Assembly (NCBI GenBank): GCA_035762005.1
Contig: DASTQA010000080.1
Span: forward strand, 1-29,208
Source: JAIBJN01 sp035762005
Lineage (GTDB): Bacteria > Actinomycetota > Thermoleophilia > Gaiellales > Gaiellaceae
Direction of reading: 5' to 3'
Length of the DNA stretch: 29,208 nucleotides
How positions within the stretch are numbered: position 1 is the first letter of the stretch; each line of letters starts with the position of its first letter. Shown here piece by piece: positions 1 to 7,465 of the stretch. Under the pieces are notes generated by a model. That model was not told the origin of the DNA. It saw nothing but the letters and a program-made list of their open reading frames with translations, and made no database searches. The position numbers and the translations under genes are program-made.

Positions 1-3000
1 GCCTTCGAGCGCGAGCGAGGCCGAGAGCTGGCGGCTCGAGAGGCCGAGCGAGCGGAGCACCGCGAACTCCGTCGTCCGCTCGGCCGCGGAGACGGCCGCG
101 CTGACCCCGAAGCCGACGATCGAGAAGAGCGCCGCGACGACGAAGCCGAGCGAGAGGGCCCCGGTGATGCCGAGGGCGACCGGGTCCCGGGTCAGCCGCT
201 CGGCCAGGCCGACGCGGTCGACGACCTCCGCGCTCGAGTAGGGCGGCGCGCGCAGGGCGCGGGCGACGGCCCGCTCTCGCCCGGGGGTGGCGTCGAGGAG
301 CCACTCGCCGGGCTTGGCGACCTCCCCGCTGCGGACGTAGAGCGTCGCGGCGTACGTGGCGAGGTCGACGACGGCGCCGCCCGCCTCGGGCGGGAGCGTC
401 GGGAAGTCGTGCAGCGAGCCCGTGAGGGCGAGGCTCGGCCCGTCGGGGCCCAGGGGGACGGACGCGCCGAGCTCGGTGCCCGTGCGCTCGAGGAAGCCGT
501 CCGTGACGAGCGCCGGGATCGTCTCCGGCACCTCGTTCCCCCCGGGCGTGGCCGTGAACGTCACCGCCGTCGCGCTGCAGAACGGCGGGCAGGCGCCCGC
601 GCGCGAGCCCGTGGCGAAGTCGAGCGCGACGAGCGTCCCCGCGGCCGTGCGCACGCCAACCACCTCCGGTGCGACGTTCGCGTTCGGGAGCTCGCCGGCG
701 GCCGCCGTCCACGCGCGCTCCTCGCCCGACCCGACCGGGGCGGAGTCGGCCGAGATGCTCTCGACCGCGAGCGTGCCCTGGCGGGAGCCTCCGAACCCGG
801 CGTCGGCGCGCAGCTCGAGCGCCACGAGCGAGAGCGGGTAGGACGGCCTGCCCGTGCTGCCGTCCGCCAGCGGCCCCTCGAGGTCGACGACGAGCCGGTG
901 CGTCCTCCCGTCGGCCGCGAGGTCGCCGGTCGGGAAGCGGTGGAGGAGCCCGTCGCCGTCGAGGAGGACGAGGAAGAGCGCAGGGCGGAGGCCCCGGTCG
1001 AAGCGGGCGTCGCTCGCGGCCTGGTAGACGGTCAGGCTCGCCGAGACCCCGAGGCGGCGGGGCTCGCCGGGCAGCTCGATCGAGGCGAGCCGGAGACGGC
1101 GGGCGGCGAGCGGGGCGGTGAGGTCCGCGAGCGGCCTGCCGGCGAGGTCGGGCCGGATCCGGACGACGTCGGGCGCGCGCGAGGCGTCGACGGCGAGGAG
1201 CGTGGCGGCCTCGATCCCGCCGGAGAGGGCCAGGGGCCGCTCGACGACGGGGAGCGCCGCCTCGACGCCCTCGACGCGCGCGTAGGCGCTCGCGAGGTGG
1301 AGAGCGGGGATCGAGCCGGTGCGCTCGTCCGGGACGACGCGCGTGTCGGCGCCCGCCTCGTAGGCCGCCCTGTCCTCCTGCGAGCGGAGCCACGTGCTGC
1401 CGTAGGCGGAGGCGAAGAGGCCGATGGCGAGCGCGAGCGTCAGCAGCACGGACGCCCGGGCGTACCGCGCCGGCCGGCGGGCGAGCTGCCGCGTCCCGAG
1501 CGGCGCGACGAGCCCGCGCCCGCCCGCGGCGACGCGCTCGGCGAGGACGCCGAGCGCCGGGACGACGCGCAGTGCGAGGAGCGCCCCCGCGAGGAGCCCG
1601 AGCGCCGGCGCGACGACGAGGAGGGGATCGATTCCGAGGCGCCCGCGAACCGACTCGACGACCGGTCCCTGGTAGCGCCGGAGCTGCCAGTAGGCCAGGG
1701 CCGCCAGGGCGACGACGAGGAGGTCGATCCCTGCGCGCCGGACGACGCCCGTGGCCGCCGGGCGGCCCTGCTCCCGGACGGCCGTCGCGACCGCGGCGGA
1801 GCGGAGCGCCGGGCCGGCGAGGCCCGCGGCGCAGAGCAGGCCCGCGACCGCGGCCAGGAGGTACGAGAGCAGGCCGACACGCGGCTCCAGCTCGAGCTCG
1901 ATCTCGGCGAGCGGGCCGACGTGGTTCAGCGCGCGCAGCGAGAGCGCCGCGAGCCAGGGGCCGGCCACGACGGCGGGGACGGCGAGGAGGGCGCCCTCGG
2001 CGAGCGCGAGCAGGCCGACCTCTCCCGGGCTCGCCCCCCGCGAGCGGAGGATGGCCGCCTCGACGCTGCGCCGCTCGGCGAGGAGCCCGGCGAGGAAGAG
2101 GAGCGCGGCGCCGGCGAGGATCGCCAGCTGGACGGAGGAGACGAGGACGCCGGAGCGCGAGACGAGGAGCGAGCGGTCGGCGCGGGCGAGGACGTTCTCG
2201 AGGTTTCCCCGCACGGTCAGGCCGCCCGCACCTCCGGCCCCGGCGTTCAGCCGCTCCTCGAGGCCGCGGACGGCCTCCTGGAGCCGGTCGAGGTCCGCGA
2301 CCGCGATCGCCTCGCCGGACGGTGCCGCCCGCCAGCGGGCCTCGACGCCGTCGGCCGTCAGCGTGGAGAAGGCTTCGGCGGAGACGACCAGGGGCCCCAG
2401 CGTCGTGAAGCTCAGCTCCTCGCGCCCGTCGAGCTCGAGCGGGCTGCCCCACCAGAACGGATCGTCGACGTCGCGGACGCGGTAGACGCCGGCGATCGAA
2501 ACGGTGACCCGCTCGTCCTCCTCGCGCGTCGACGCGAGCTCGAGGCTGTCTCCCGGGCCGAGGCCGATGGTCGCCGCCGCCGGCTCGGGGAGCGCGGCCT
2601 CGACGCTTCCGCCGCCGCCGTCCCCGCCGGCCGGCCAGCTGCCTGCGACGAGCTCGGCATGAGCGGCGAGGCCCACGTAGGTGCCGAAGACGGTGAGGGC
2701 GCCCGCCGGGACGCCGGGCCGCGACGGGAGCGCGTAGGAGTCGGAGACCGCGCTGCGGTAGACCGCGACCCCCTCAGGCCCGAAGACGCTCGCGAGCGTC
2801 CGCGTGACGCGGGCGTCCGCGTTCTCGTACTCCGCCGCGGGGAGCCGGCCGGAGACGGCGACCGTGACCTCGCGCACCGGAGCGTCCTCGAGCGTGCGCC
2901 GGAGGCCGCTGAGCGCGACGGCCTCGGCGTAGACCGGGCCGGAGGCGAGCAGCGTCGTCGCGAGGAGGATCGTCAGGAACGCCGCCGCGACGACCAGCCG

Positions 3001-3057
3001 GTCGTGGGCAGCGCGCTTCAGCACGAGGCGCCACGCTCCCGGGGGAAGCGGGCTCAC
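1..3057 (-). CDS. FtsX-like ABC transporter permease (partial, C-terminus outside window)
   Basis: An uninterrupted reading frame runs from a GTG at 3057 to the window edge, giving 1019 codons without a stop. The start has a GGAGGGA ribosome site about 7 nt upstream. Residues about 20-42 form a hydrophobic anchor, followed by a large extracytoplasmic domain. Near 320-345 a membrane helix leads into an 'AERRSVEAAILRSRGAS' segment, and close to the edge the pattern repeats with 'AERTTEFAVLRSLGLS'. These are the cytoplasmic-loop signatures of FtsX/MacB-type permeases, here in the large duplicated form. Such proteins pair with an ABC ATPase for lipoprotein or lipid release, or for cell-envelope signalling. 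No partner ATPase lies upstream, so it is probably downstream, outside the window. The substrate cannot be told. Family call is firm; function is inferred. Confidence 0.85.
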   Translation of the reverse strand, partial: MSPLPPGAWRLVLKRAAHDRLVVAAAFLTILLATTLLASGPVYAEAVALSGLRRTLEDAPVREVTVAVSGRLPAAEYENADARVTRTLASVFGPEGVAVYRSAVSDSYALPSRPGVPAGALTVFGTYVGLAAHAELVAGSWPAGGDGGGGSVEAALPEPAAATIGLGPGDSLELASTREEDERVTVSIAGVYRVRDVDDPFWWGSPLELDGREELSFTTLGPLVVSAEAFSTLTADGVEARWRAAPSGEAIAVADLDRLQEAVRGLEERLNAGAGGAGGLTVRGNLENVLARADRSLLVSRSGVLVSSVQLAILAGAALLFLAGLLAERRSVEAAILRSRGASPGEVGLLALAEGALLAVPAVVAGPWLAALSLRALNHVGPLAEIELELEPRVGLLSYLLAAVAGLLCAAGLAGPALRSAAVATAVREQGRPAATGVVRRAGIDLLVVALAALAYWQLRRYQGPVVESVRGRLGIDPLLVVAPALGLLAGALLALRVVPALGVLAERVAAGGRGLVAPLGTRQLARRPARYARASVLLTLALAIGLFASAYGSTWLRSQEDRAAYEAGADTRVVPDERTGSIPALHLASAYARVEGVEAALPVVERPLALSGGIEAATLLAVDASRAPDVVRIRPDLAGRPLADLTAPLAARRLRLASIELPGEPRRLGVSASLTVYQAASDARFDRGLRPALFLVLLDGDGLLHRFPTGDLAADGRTHRLVVDLEGPLADGSTGRPSYPLSLVALELRADAGFGGSRQGTLAVESISADSAPVGSGEERAWTAAAGELPNANVAPEVVGVRTAAGTLVALDFATGSRAGACPPFCSATAVTFTATPGGNEVPETIPALVTDGFLERTGTELGASVPLGPDGPSLALTGSLHDFPTLPPEAGGAVVDLATYAATLYVRSGEVAKPGEWLLDATPGRERAVARALRAPPYSSAEVVDRVGLAERLTRDPVALGITGALSLGFVVAALFSIVGFGVSAAVSAAERTTEFAVLRSLGLSSRQLSASLALEG

Positions 3058-3248
3058 GGTCGATCCCTCCGCCCGGCGAGCGAACCGTCGGCCTGCCCCC
3101 CGCAGCGTCGGCCCCGGGCCAATGCGTAGGCGGGGCCGTGCACGGCTCTTTAGACGGCCTCGCGGCGCTGCGGTTAGCCCGGCCGCGAAGGGCCCACGGA
3201 CTCGCGGATCCTGGATGCGGCTGCGACGAGCGGGGTCGCGCGCCCGCG

Positions 3249-3878
3249 CTACGGGTGGAGCTTCAGGGTGCTCCCGAAGCCCAGGCCGAGCGGCTGCTGG
3301 AGCGAGATGTGGAGGAAGCCGAGCTGCTCGAGCTGCTGCGCGCGGGCGAGCCGCCCGACGTCGATCGGTCGCAGGCCGCCGTCGGAGGCGAGTTGCGCCA
3401 CCTTCCCCTTCGCCGACTCGTCGTCGCCGGCGACGAGGACGTCGAGCTGCTGTCCGTCGACCTCGCCGGCGACGAGCGTGCCGGCGAACGTCGTGTTGAA
3501 GGCCTTCACGACCGGCGTCCCCGCCGGCACGAGCTGTGCGACCTCCTCGGCGGAGGAGGTCCCGGGCGGCGTCGCCAGGCGGTCCCAGGTCTCGGTGTCG
3601 ACCGGGTTCGAGATGTCGACGACGACCTTGCCGGCGAGCTCGTCGGCATGCTCGCGGACGGCGTCCTTGATCCCCGGGTAGTAGAGGGCGAAGACGACCA
3701 CCTCGCCCCCGAGCGGCGCCCCCTGCGCGAGCGCGCGGGCCGAGCCTCCCAGCTCGTCGGCGAGCTTCTGCGCCTCCGCCGCGTCGCGGTCGACGATCTC
3801 GACCTCGTGGCCGCCGGCGGCCGCGCGCGTCCCGATGGCTCGACCCATGTTGCCGGCGCCGACGATTGTGATCTTCAT
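3249..3878 (-). CDS. F420-dependent NADP reductase-like dinucleotide-binding protein
   Basis: A 209-residue protein beginning with a Rossmann nucleotide-binding motif (GAGNMG, residues 7-12). The C-terminal half has the family's 'GDDESAKGKVAQL', 'GLRPIDVGRL' and 'LEQLGFLHISL' segments, so it belongs with F420H2:NADP oxidoreductase-like proteins, which move hydride between cofactor F420 and NADP. After the second beta strand it reads VDRDAAEA, where characterised F420:NADP reductases carry Ser-Arg/Arg residues that bind the NADP 2'-phosphate. The nucleotide preference may therefore differ. The ATG has a GAGGAGG site about 8 nt upstream. It is third in a same-strand run behind the FAD oxidoreductase and cupin, 91 nt after the cupin, and may share their transcript. 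The exact reaction is unproven. Confidence 0.8.
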   Translation of the reverse strand: MKITIVGAGNMGRAIGTRAAAGGHEVEIVDRDAAEAQKLADELGGSARALAQGAPLGGEVVVFALYYPGIKDAVREHADELAGKVVVDISNPVDTETWDRLATPPGTSSAEEVAQLVPAGTPVVKAFNTTFAGTLVAGEVDGQQLDVLVAGDDESAKGKVAQLASDGGLRPIDVGRLARAQQLEQLGFLHISLQQPLGLGFGSTLKLHP

Positions 3879-3969
3879 CGTCTCTGCCTCCTCGCGTGGG
3901 CGACGTTCCGCCTCGTGCGTTCCCTCCGCGGGCGGAGCCGAACCTCCGGCCGCGGTGGCGGCCGCGGCG

Positions 3970-4359
3970 CTAGTGCTCCGCGGCCTCCGCGTCGGCCTTC
4001 GTCGCGTGCACCGTCCCGTCGGGATGCTCCGGCGGCGAGTAGAGCGAGTAGAGCTTGAGCTCCTCCGAGCCGGTGTTGACGACGTTGTGCCACGTGCCCG
4101 CGGGGACGATGACCGCCCAGTCGTCCTCGACCTCGTGCACCTCCTCCGGCGCGCCCTCGGCGCCGCCGAGCTCGACGCGCGCGCGACCCGCCTCGATGCG
4201 GAGGAACTGGTCGTGCTCCGCGTGCACCTCGCCGCCGATGTCCTCGCCCGCGGCGATGCTCATCACCGTGAGCTGGGTGTGCTCGCCGGTGAAGAGCACC
4301 GTCCGGAAGGTCGAGTTCTCGGTCGTCTGGCTCTCGATGTTCCCAACCCAGCCCGGCAT
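3970..4359 (-). CDS. Small cupin-domain protein
   Basis: A 129-residue single-domain cupin. Motif 1 is visible around 'GGEVHAEHDQFLRIEAG', with the HxxH-type metal ligands. Motif 2 is 'PAGTWHNVVN', which fits the classic PxGxxHxxxN pattern exactly, so a metal-binding beta barrel is likely. The C-terminus is short and acidic (DAEAAEH). The ATG at 4359 has a GAGGAGGT site a few nt upstream. It lies 54 nt after the FAD-linked oxidoreductase stop and 91 nt before the dinucleotide-binding protein, so the three probably form one unit. Small cupins of this size include dioxygenases, isomerases and ligand-sensing proteins; nothing in the sequence decides between these. Confidence 0.85.
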   Translation of the reverse strand: MPGWVGNIESQTTENSTFRTVLFTGEHTQLTVMSIAAGEDIGGEVHAEHDQFLRIEAGRARVELGGAEGAPEEVHEVEDDWAVIVPAGTWHNVVNTGSEELKLYSLYSPPEHPDGTVHATKADAEAAEH

Positions 4360-4413
4360 CGGACCTCCTCGGCTCGCGGAGCCCCAATCATAGGCGGGAA
4401 GCCTCTCCGCGCC

Positions 4414-5757
4414 TCACGCCGGCGGGATGTTCTGGTTGAGCGAGAAGACGTTCTCGGGATCGAGCTTCCGCTTGAGCGCCCGGAGACGCTCGAACTTCTC
4501 CGGGCCGAAGGCGGCCCGCACCCGGTCCGGCGGCTCGTCCTGCTGCATGTAGTTGACGTACCCGCCGCCCGCGTGAGAATACGGCTCGAGGACGGTGGCG
4601 GTCTCGCGGGCCCAGGCGATCTCCGCGGCGTCGTCCCCCGGCAGCTCCCAGACCGCCTGCGCGCTCACGTTGAAGCGGGCGCTCCTGAACTGCACGGCCA
4701 TGGAGTCGAGCGGGACCCGTGACGCCGCGCCGTGGATCGACTCGACGAGGAGCGAGCCCGGTACCCGCCCGAGCGCGGCGAACCGCTCGACGAGCTGGTC
4801 GATCAGCTCGTCGGGCAGGGAGTCGACGAAGTGGCCCTTCCAGTAGTGCCTGCTCCGTCCGAAGGGCGGGTCGAAGACGCTCTGGAGATCGAGGTAGCCG
4901 ATCCGCCCGACCTCGTCGCGCACGACCCCCGGGGCCTCCCTGAGCCGGCGCAGCCCGTCCGGCTCGTCGGTGCCCGTGGAGCAGACGGCGACCTGGAGCA
5001 CGGGCTCGCCGTTCTCGTCGCCGGTCAGCTGCGCCTGGCAGGTGAGGTGATCCGGGGCGGATCCCATCGTCTCGGCGTAGCGACGGAGCACGTCCCGCGC
5101 TGCCTCGAAGCGGTAGGTGATGACGCCGCCGACGAGGGTCGAGAGCGGGTGGAGGCCGAACGTGAACGTCGTGACGACGCCGAAGTTCCCGCCGCCGCCC
5201 CGCAGGCCCCAGAAGAGTTCGGCGTCCGTCTCGGCGTCGGCCCACAGAATCCGGCCGTCCGCGGTGACGACCTCCGCAGCGACGAGGTTGTCGCAGGTCA
5301 GGCCGAACCGCCCCAGCAGGTGGCCGATGCCGCCGCCGAGCGTCAGCCCGCCCACGCCCGTCGTGCCGACGACGCCGCCGGGGGTGACGAGGCCGTGCGC
5401 CTGCGCCGCGACGTCGAACTGCTTCCACGTCGTCCCTCCGCCTGCGCGGGCGATCCGCGCCTCGGCGTCCACCTCGACGGCGTGGAGCGGAGCGAGGTCG
5501 ACGACGAGCCCTCCGTCGCAGACGGCGTGGCCCGCGGGGTTGTGGCCGCCGCCGCGGACCGCGACGGTCAGCGCGTTCGCGCGCGCGAACTCGAGCGCGG
5601 TGGCGACGTCGGCGCCCGTCCGGCAGCGGACGACGACGGCGGGACGCCGGTCGACGAGGGCGTTGAAGGTGAGCCGGGCGGCGTCGTAGGCCGCATCGGT
5701 GGGGGCGAGCACGTCGCCTCGGATCGAGCGCCGAAGCTCGCGGATCGAAGCGAGCAC
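4414..5757 (-). CDS. FAD-linked oxidoreductase, berberine-bridge-enzyme type
   Basis: A 447-residue flavoprotein with an N-terminal PCMH-type FAD domain and a C-terminal BBE segment ('YVNYMQQDEPPDRVRAAFG' to 'RKLDPENVFSLNQNIPP'). The RGGGHN motif supplies the histidine (about residue 72) that usually binds FAD covalently. The second attachment point, a cysteine in bicovalent members, is absent: the loop reads GVVGTTGVGG. A single covalent bond is therefore expected. Related enzymes oxidise sugars, alkaloids or other alcohols and amines with O2. The frame stays open to a GTG at 5805, but I chose the GTG at 5757. It has an AAGGGAGG site 5 nt upstream, and the ECF-type promoter at 5810-5839 would start transcription near 5803, inside the longer version. 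First gene of a probable unit with the cupin and the F420-reductase-like protein. Confidence 0.88.
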   Translation of the reverse strand: MLASIRELRRSIRGDVLAPTDAAYDAARLTFNALVDRRPAVVVRCRTGADVATALEFARANALTVAVRGGGHNPAGHAVCDGGLVVDLAPLHAVEVDAEARIARAGGGTTWKQFDVAAQAHGLVTPGGVVGTTGVGGLTLGGGIGHLLGRFGLTCDNLVAAEVVTADGRILWADAETDAELFWGLRGGGGNFGVVTTFTFGLHPLSTLVGGVITYRFEAARDVLRRYAETMGSAPDHLTCQAQLTGDENGEPVLQVAVCSTGTDEPDGLRRLREAPGVVRDEVGRIGYLDLQSVFDPPFGRSRHYWKGHFVDSLPDELIDQLVERFAALGRVPGSLLVESIHGAASRVPLDSMAVQFRSARFNVSAQAVWELPGDDAAEIAWARETATVLEPYSHAGGGYVNYMQQDEPPDRVRAAFGPEKFERLRALKRKLDPENVFSLNQNIPPA

Positions 5758-5809
5758 GGGAACCTCCCTTGTCGGTGACCGTGAGCTTCCGAGCGGAAGC
5801 GTCACGTGG

Positions 5810-5839
5810 AGAGACGCGCCGGGGCGCCGAAGATCATCG
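5810..5839 (-). promoter_or_regulatory. Predicted ECF-type promoter of the FAD oxidoreductase unit (site F)
   Basis: On the minus strand: CGATGAT, exactly 17 nt, GTCTCT. The -35-like box differs by one base from the CGATGAG shared with the sigma factor promoter; the spacing is identical. The -10 box ends 52 nt before the GTG at 5757. Confidence 0.65.
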
Positions 5840-5917
5840 GTCGGACGGGAGAGGCTCTCGGCGCGAGGCGGCTGAGCCCGCCGCGTGCCGGCGCGGGGCC
5901 GCCGGCCGCGCGTCTCG

Positions 5918-6961
5918 CTACGGGACGAGCTCGTCCGGGAGACCGAAGACGCGGAAGACGTCGGGCTCGCGGAACGCCGTGACGTCGGCGATCCGCGAGC
6001 CGCGCAGGGTGAGCACGTCGAGCGCGAGCGGGATGTACCGCTCCCCGCTCTCGGTCAGGAGGTACGTCGCCACCGCGAGCTGCCCGTTGGCGCTCGTCGG
6101 GACGTACCGGAGGCGCGGCGGCGGCCCGTCCGGCAGGAGCCACGACTCGGTGACCGCCTCGCGCCCGCGGTACCAGCTCGAGTACGGCGGCATCGCGAAC
6201 GTCGCGTCCTCCGCCAGGAGGTCCCGGATCGCGTCCACGTCGCCGCTCTCGAACGCGGCGACGAAGCGCTCGACGAGGTCGCGCAGGGCGTCGTCGCCGA
6301 GCGAGCGCATGGTCGCTTGCTGGCTCTCCTCGGGGAGGCGCTCCTCGACGGTCTTGCGGGCGCGCTGCAGGGCGCTGTTCACCGACGCGACCGTCGTGTC
6401 GAGCGACTCGGACACCTCGCTCGCCGAGAAGCCGAGCACCTCGCGGAGGATGAGGACGGCCCGCTGCCGCGCGGGCAGGTGCTGAAGCGCCGCGACGAAG
6501 GCGAGCTCCACCGCCTCGCGCTGCTCGTAGCGTGCCTCCGGCCCGGCGTAGCCGTCCGCGAGGCCGAGGACGTCGTCGGGGTAGGGCTCGACCCACACCG
6601 GCTCGACGACCGGCTCGCCGGGGTCGTCGCGAGGGTCGGCGGGGGGCCCGTAGTCGACGGGCAGCACGCGCTTCGGGCGCCGCGCGATCGCGTCGAGGCA
6701 CGCGTTCGTCGCGATCCTGTAGAGCCACGTCCCGAGCGAGCTGCGCCCCTCGAGGCCGGGAAGCCCCCGCCAGGCGCGCAGCAGGGCCTCCTGGAGGGCG
6801 TCCTCGGCGTCGTGGAGGGAGCCGAGCATCCGGTAGCAGTGGGCGAGCAGCGCTCCCCGGTGCGGCTCGACGAGGCGGCGGAACGCGTCCTCGTCGCCGC
6901 TCCGGGCGGCGTCGAGCAGCTCGCGCTCGGCTCGGGCCGACGCTGGGGAGACGGCGGTCAT
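5918..6961 (-). CDS. ECF RNA polymerase sigma factor with C-terminal SnoaL-like domain (SigG/TIGR02960-type)
   Basis: A 347-residue sigma factor. Region 2 covers about residues 25-95 ('HCYRMLGSLHDAEDALQEALLRAW', 'GTWLYRIATNACLD'). Region 4 covers about 157-210 ('LPARQRAVLILREVLGFSASEVSESLDTTVASV'). The linker has the 'PYPDD' segment typical of long SnoaL-tailed ECFs. From about 222 to the end is a SnoaL/NTF2-like domain ('FVAAFESGDVDAIRDLLAEDATFAMPP'). In such groups (SigJ/ECF41 and SigG-like) the tail replaces a separate anti-sigma factor in control, and indeed none is encoded nearby. The frame is open upstream to 7084, but the ATG at 6961 is preferred: it lies 10 nt after the -10 box of its own predicted promoter, leaving almost no leader and no Shine-Dalgarno. 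It probably autoregulates and drives the other CGATGAG-N17-GTC promoters here. Confidence 0.9.
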   Translation of the reverse strand: MTAVSPASARAERELLDAARSGDEDAFRRLVEPHRGALLAHCYRMLGSLHDAEDALQEALLRAWRGLPGLEGRSSLGTWLYRIATNACLDAIARRPKRVLPVDYGPPADPRDDPGEPVVEPVWVEPYPDDVLGLADGYAGPEARYEQREAVELAFVAALQHLPARQRAVLILREVLGFSASEVSESLDTTVASVNSALQRARKTVEERLPEESQQATMRSLGDDALRDLVERFVAAFESGDVDAIRDLLAEDATFAMPPYSSWYRGREAVTESWLLPDGPPPRLRYVPTSANGQLAVATYLLTESGERYIPLALDVLTLRGSRIADVTAFREPDVFRVFGLPDELVP

Positions 6962-6971
6962 CGCTACGAGA

Positions 6972-7001
6972 TTAGACCGTGGCGGGGGTGCGGACTCATC
7001 G
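6972..7001 (-). promoter_or_regulatory. Predicted autoregulatory ECF promoter of the sigma factor gene (site A)
   Basis: On the minus strand: CGATGAG, 17 nt, GTCTAA, then 10 nt to the ATG. The -35-like box is the mirror image of the one serving the divergent VOC gene; the two are 8 nt apart. Confidence 0.75.
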
Positions 7002-7009
7002 CTCCGCCG

Positions 7010-7039
7010 CGATGAGTCTCGCCCGCCGTGCCGGTCCAA
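7010..7039 (+). promoter_or_regulatory. Predicted ECF-type promoter of the divergent VOC gene (site B)
   Basis: On the plus strand: CGATGAG, 17 nt, GTCCAA, then 12 nt to the ATG at 7052. The expected leader is only a few nucleotides, as for the sigma factor gene. Confidence 0.7.
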
Positions 7040-7051
7040 GGGGGAGAGGGC

Positions 7052-7426
7052 ATGGCGCCGGATCCCATCAACCCCGTCGTGCACCTGGAGCTCCGGACCG
7101 GCAACCTGCCGCGCGCCTGCGGCTTCTACACGCGACTCTTCGGCTGGCGCGCGGAGCGCATCGACGTCGGGCGCGGGTCCTACCTGGCGCTCGGGCTGGG
7201 AGATCGCCTCGAGGGAGGGGTCGTCGAGTGCGACACCGAGCGGCCTCTCTGGCTTCCGTACGTCGAGGTCGCCGACATCGCCGAGGCGACGGAGCGGGCC
7301 GGCCTGCTCGGGGCGTCGGTCCTCCTCGAGCCCCGCGAGGGCCCCGCGGGCTGGCGGAGCGTCCTCCTGACGCCGGCGGGCGCGGAGGTCGCCCTCTGGC
7401 AGCCGAAGGGGTCGGGGCGCCGCTGA
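7052..7426 (+). CDS. VOC superfamily (glyoxalase/bleomycin-resistance-like) protein
   Basis: A 124-residue protein of two beta-alpha-beta-beta-beta modules: 'VVHLELRTGNLPRACGFYTRLFGW' opens the first and 'LPYVEVADIAEATERAGLLGASVL' the second, ending in 'GAEVALWQP'. The positions usually holding metal ligands have His in the first strand and Glu in the last, so metal binding is possible. VOC proteins of this size include glyoxalase-like, antibiotic-binding and lactoylglutathione-lyase-like members; the substrate is unknown. The ATG at 7052 is chosen over the GTG at 7028 because the latter lies inside the predicted promoter. The gene diverges from the ECF sigma factor and carries the same promoter motif, so it is a likely regulon member. 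It ends 39 nt from the convergent ABC permease. Confidence 0.85.
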   Translation: MAPDPINPVVHLELRTGNLPRACGFYTRLFGWRAERIDVGRGSYLALGLGDRLEGGVVECDTERPLWLPYVEVADIAEATERAGLLGASVLLEPREGPAGWRSVLLTPAGAEVALWQPKGSGRR

Positions 7427-7465
7427 CGGCGGCCGGGCCGGCCGGCGACGGGCCTCGCCGCCCGC

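Noticed and set aside
409..3129. A 906-codon open frame on the plus strand opposite the FtsX-like permease
   Set aside because: It is extremely rich in Arg, Glu, Gly and Asp and resembles no protein; it mirrors the high-GC third positions of the permease gene. The minus-strand frame has helices, family motifs and a ribosome site.
3058..3248. GTCTAA (minus strand, near 3150) upstream of the FtsX-like permease as another ECF-type site
   Set aside because: The 7 bases 17 nt upstream are GGCTAAC, matching CGATGAG at only three positions.
5758..5805. Longer N-terminus for the FAD oxidoreductase from the GTG at 5805
   Set aside because: No ribosome site, no homology in the extra 16 residues, and the predicted transcription start falls at about 5803.
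6962..7084. Sigma factor start at 7084
   Set aside because: The extra 41 residues are low-complexity and would overlap the divergent VOC gene and both predicted promoters.
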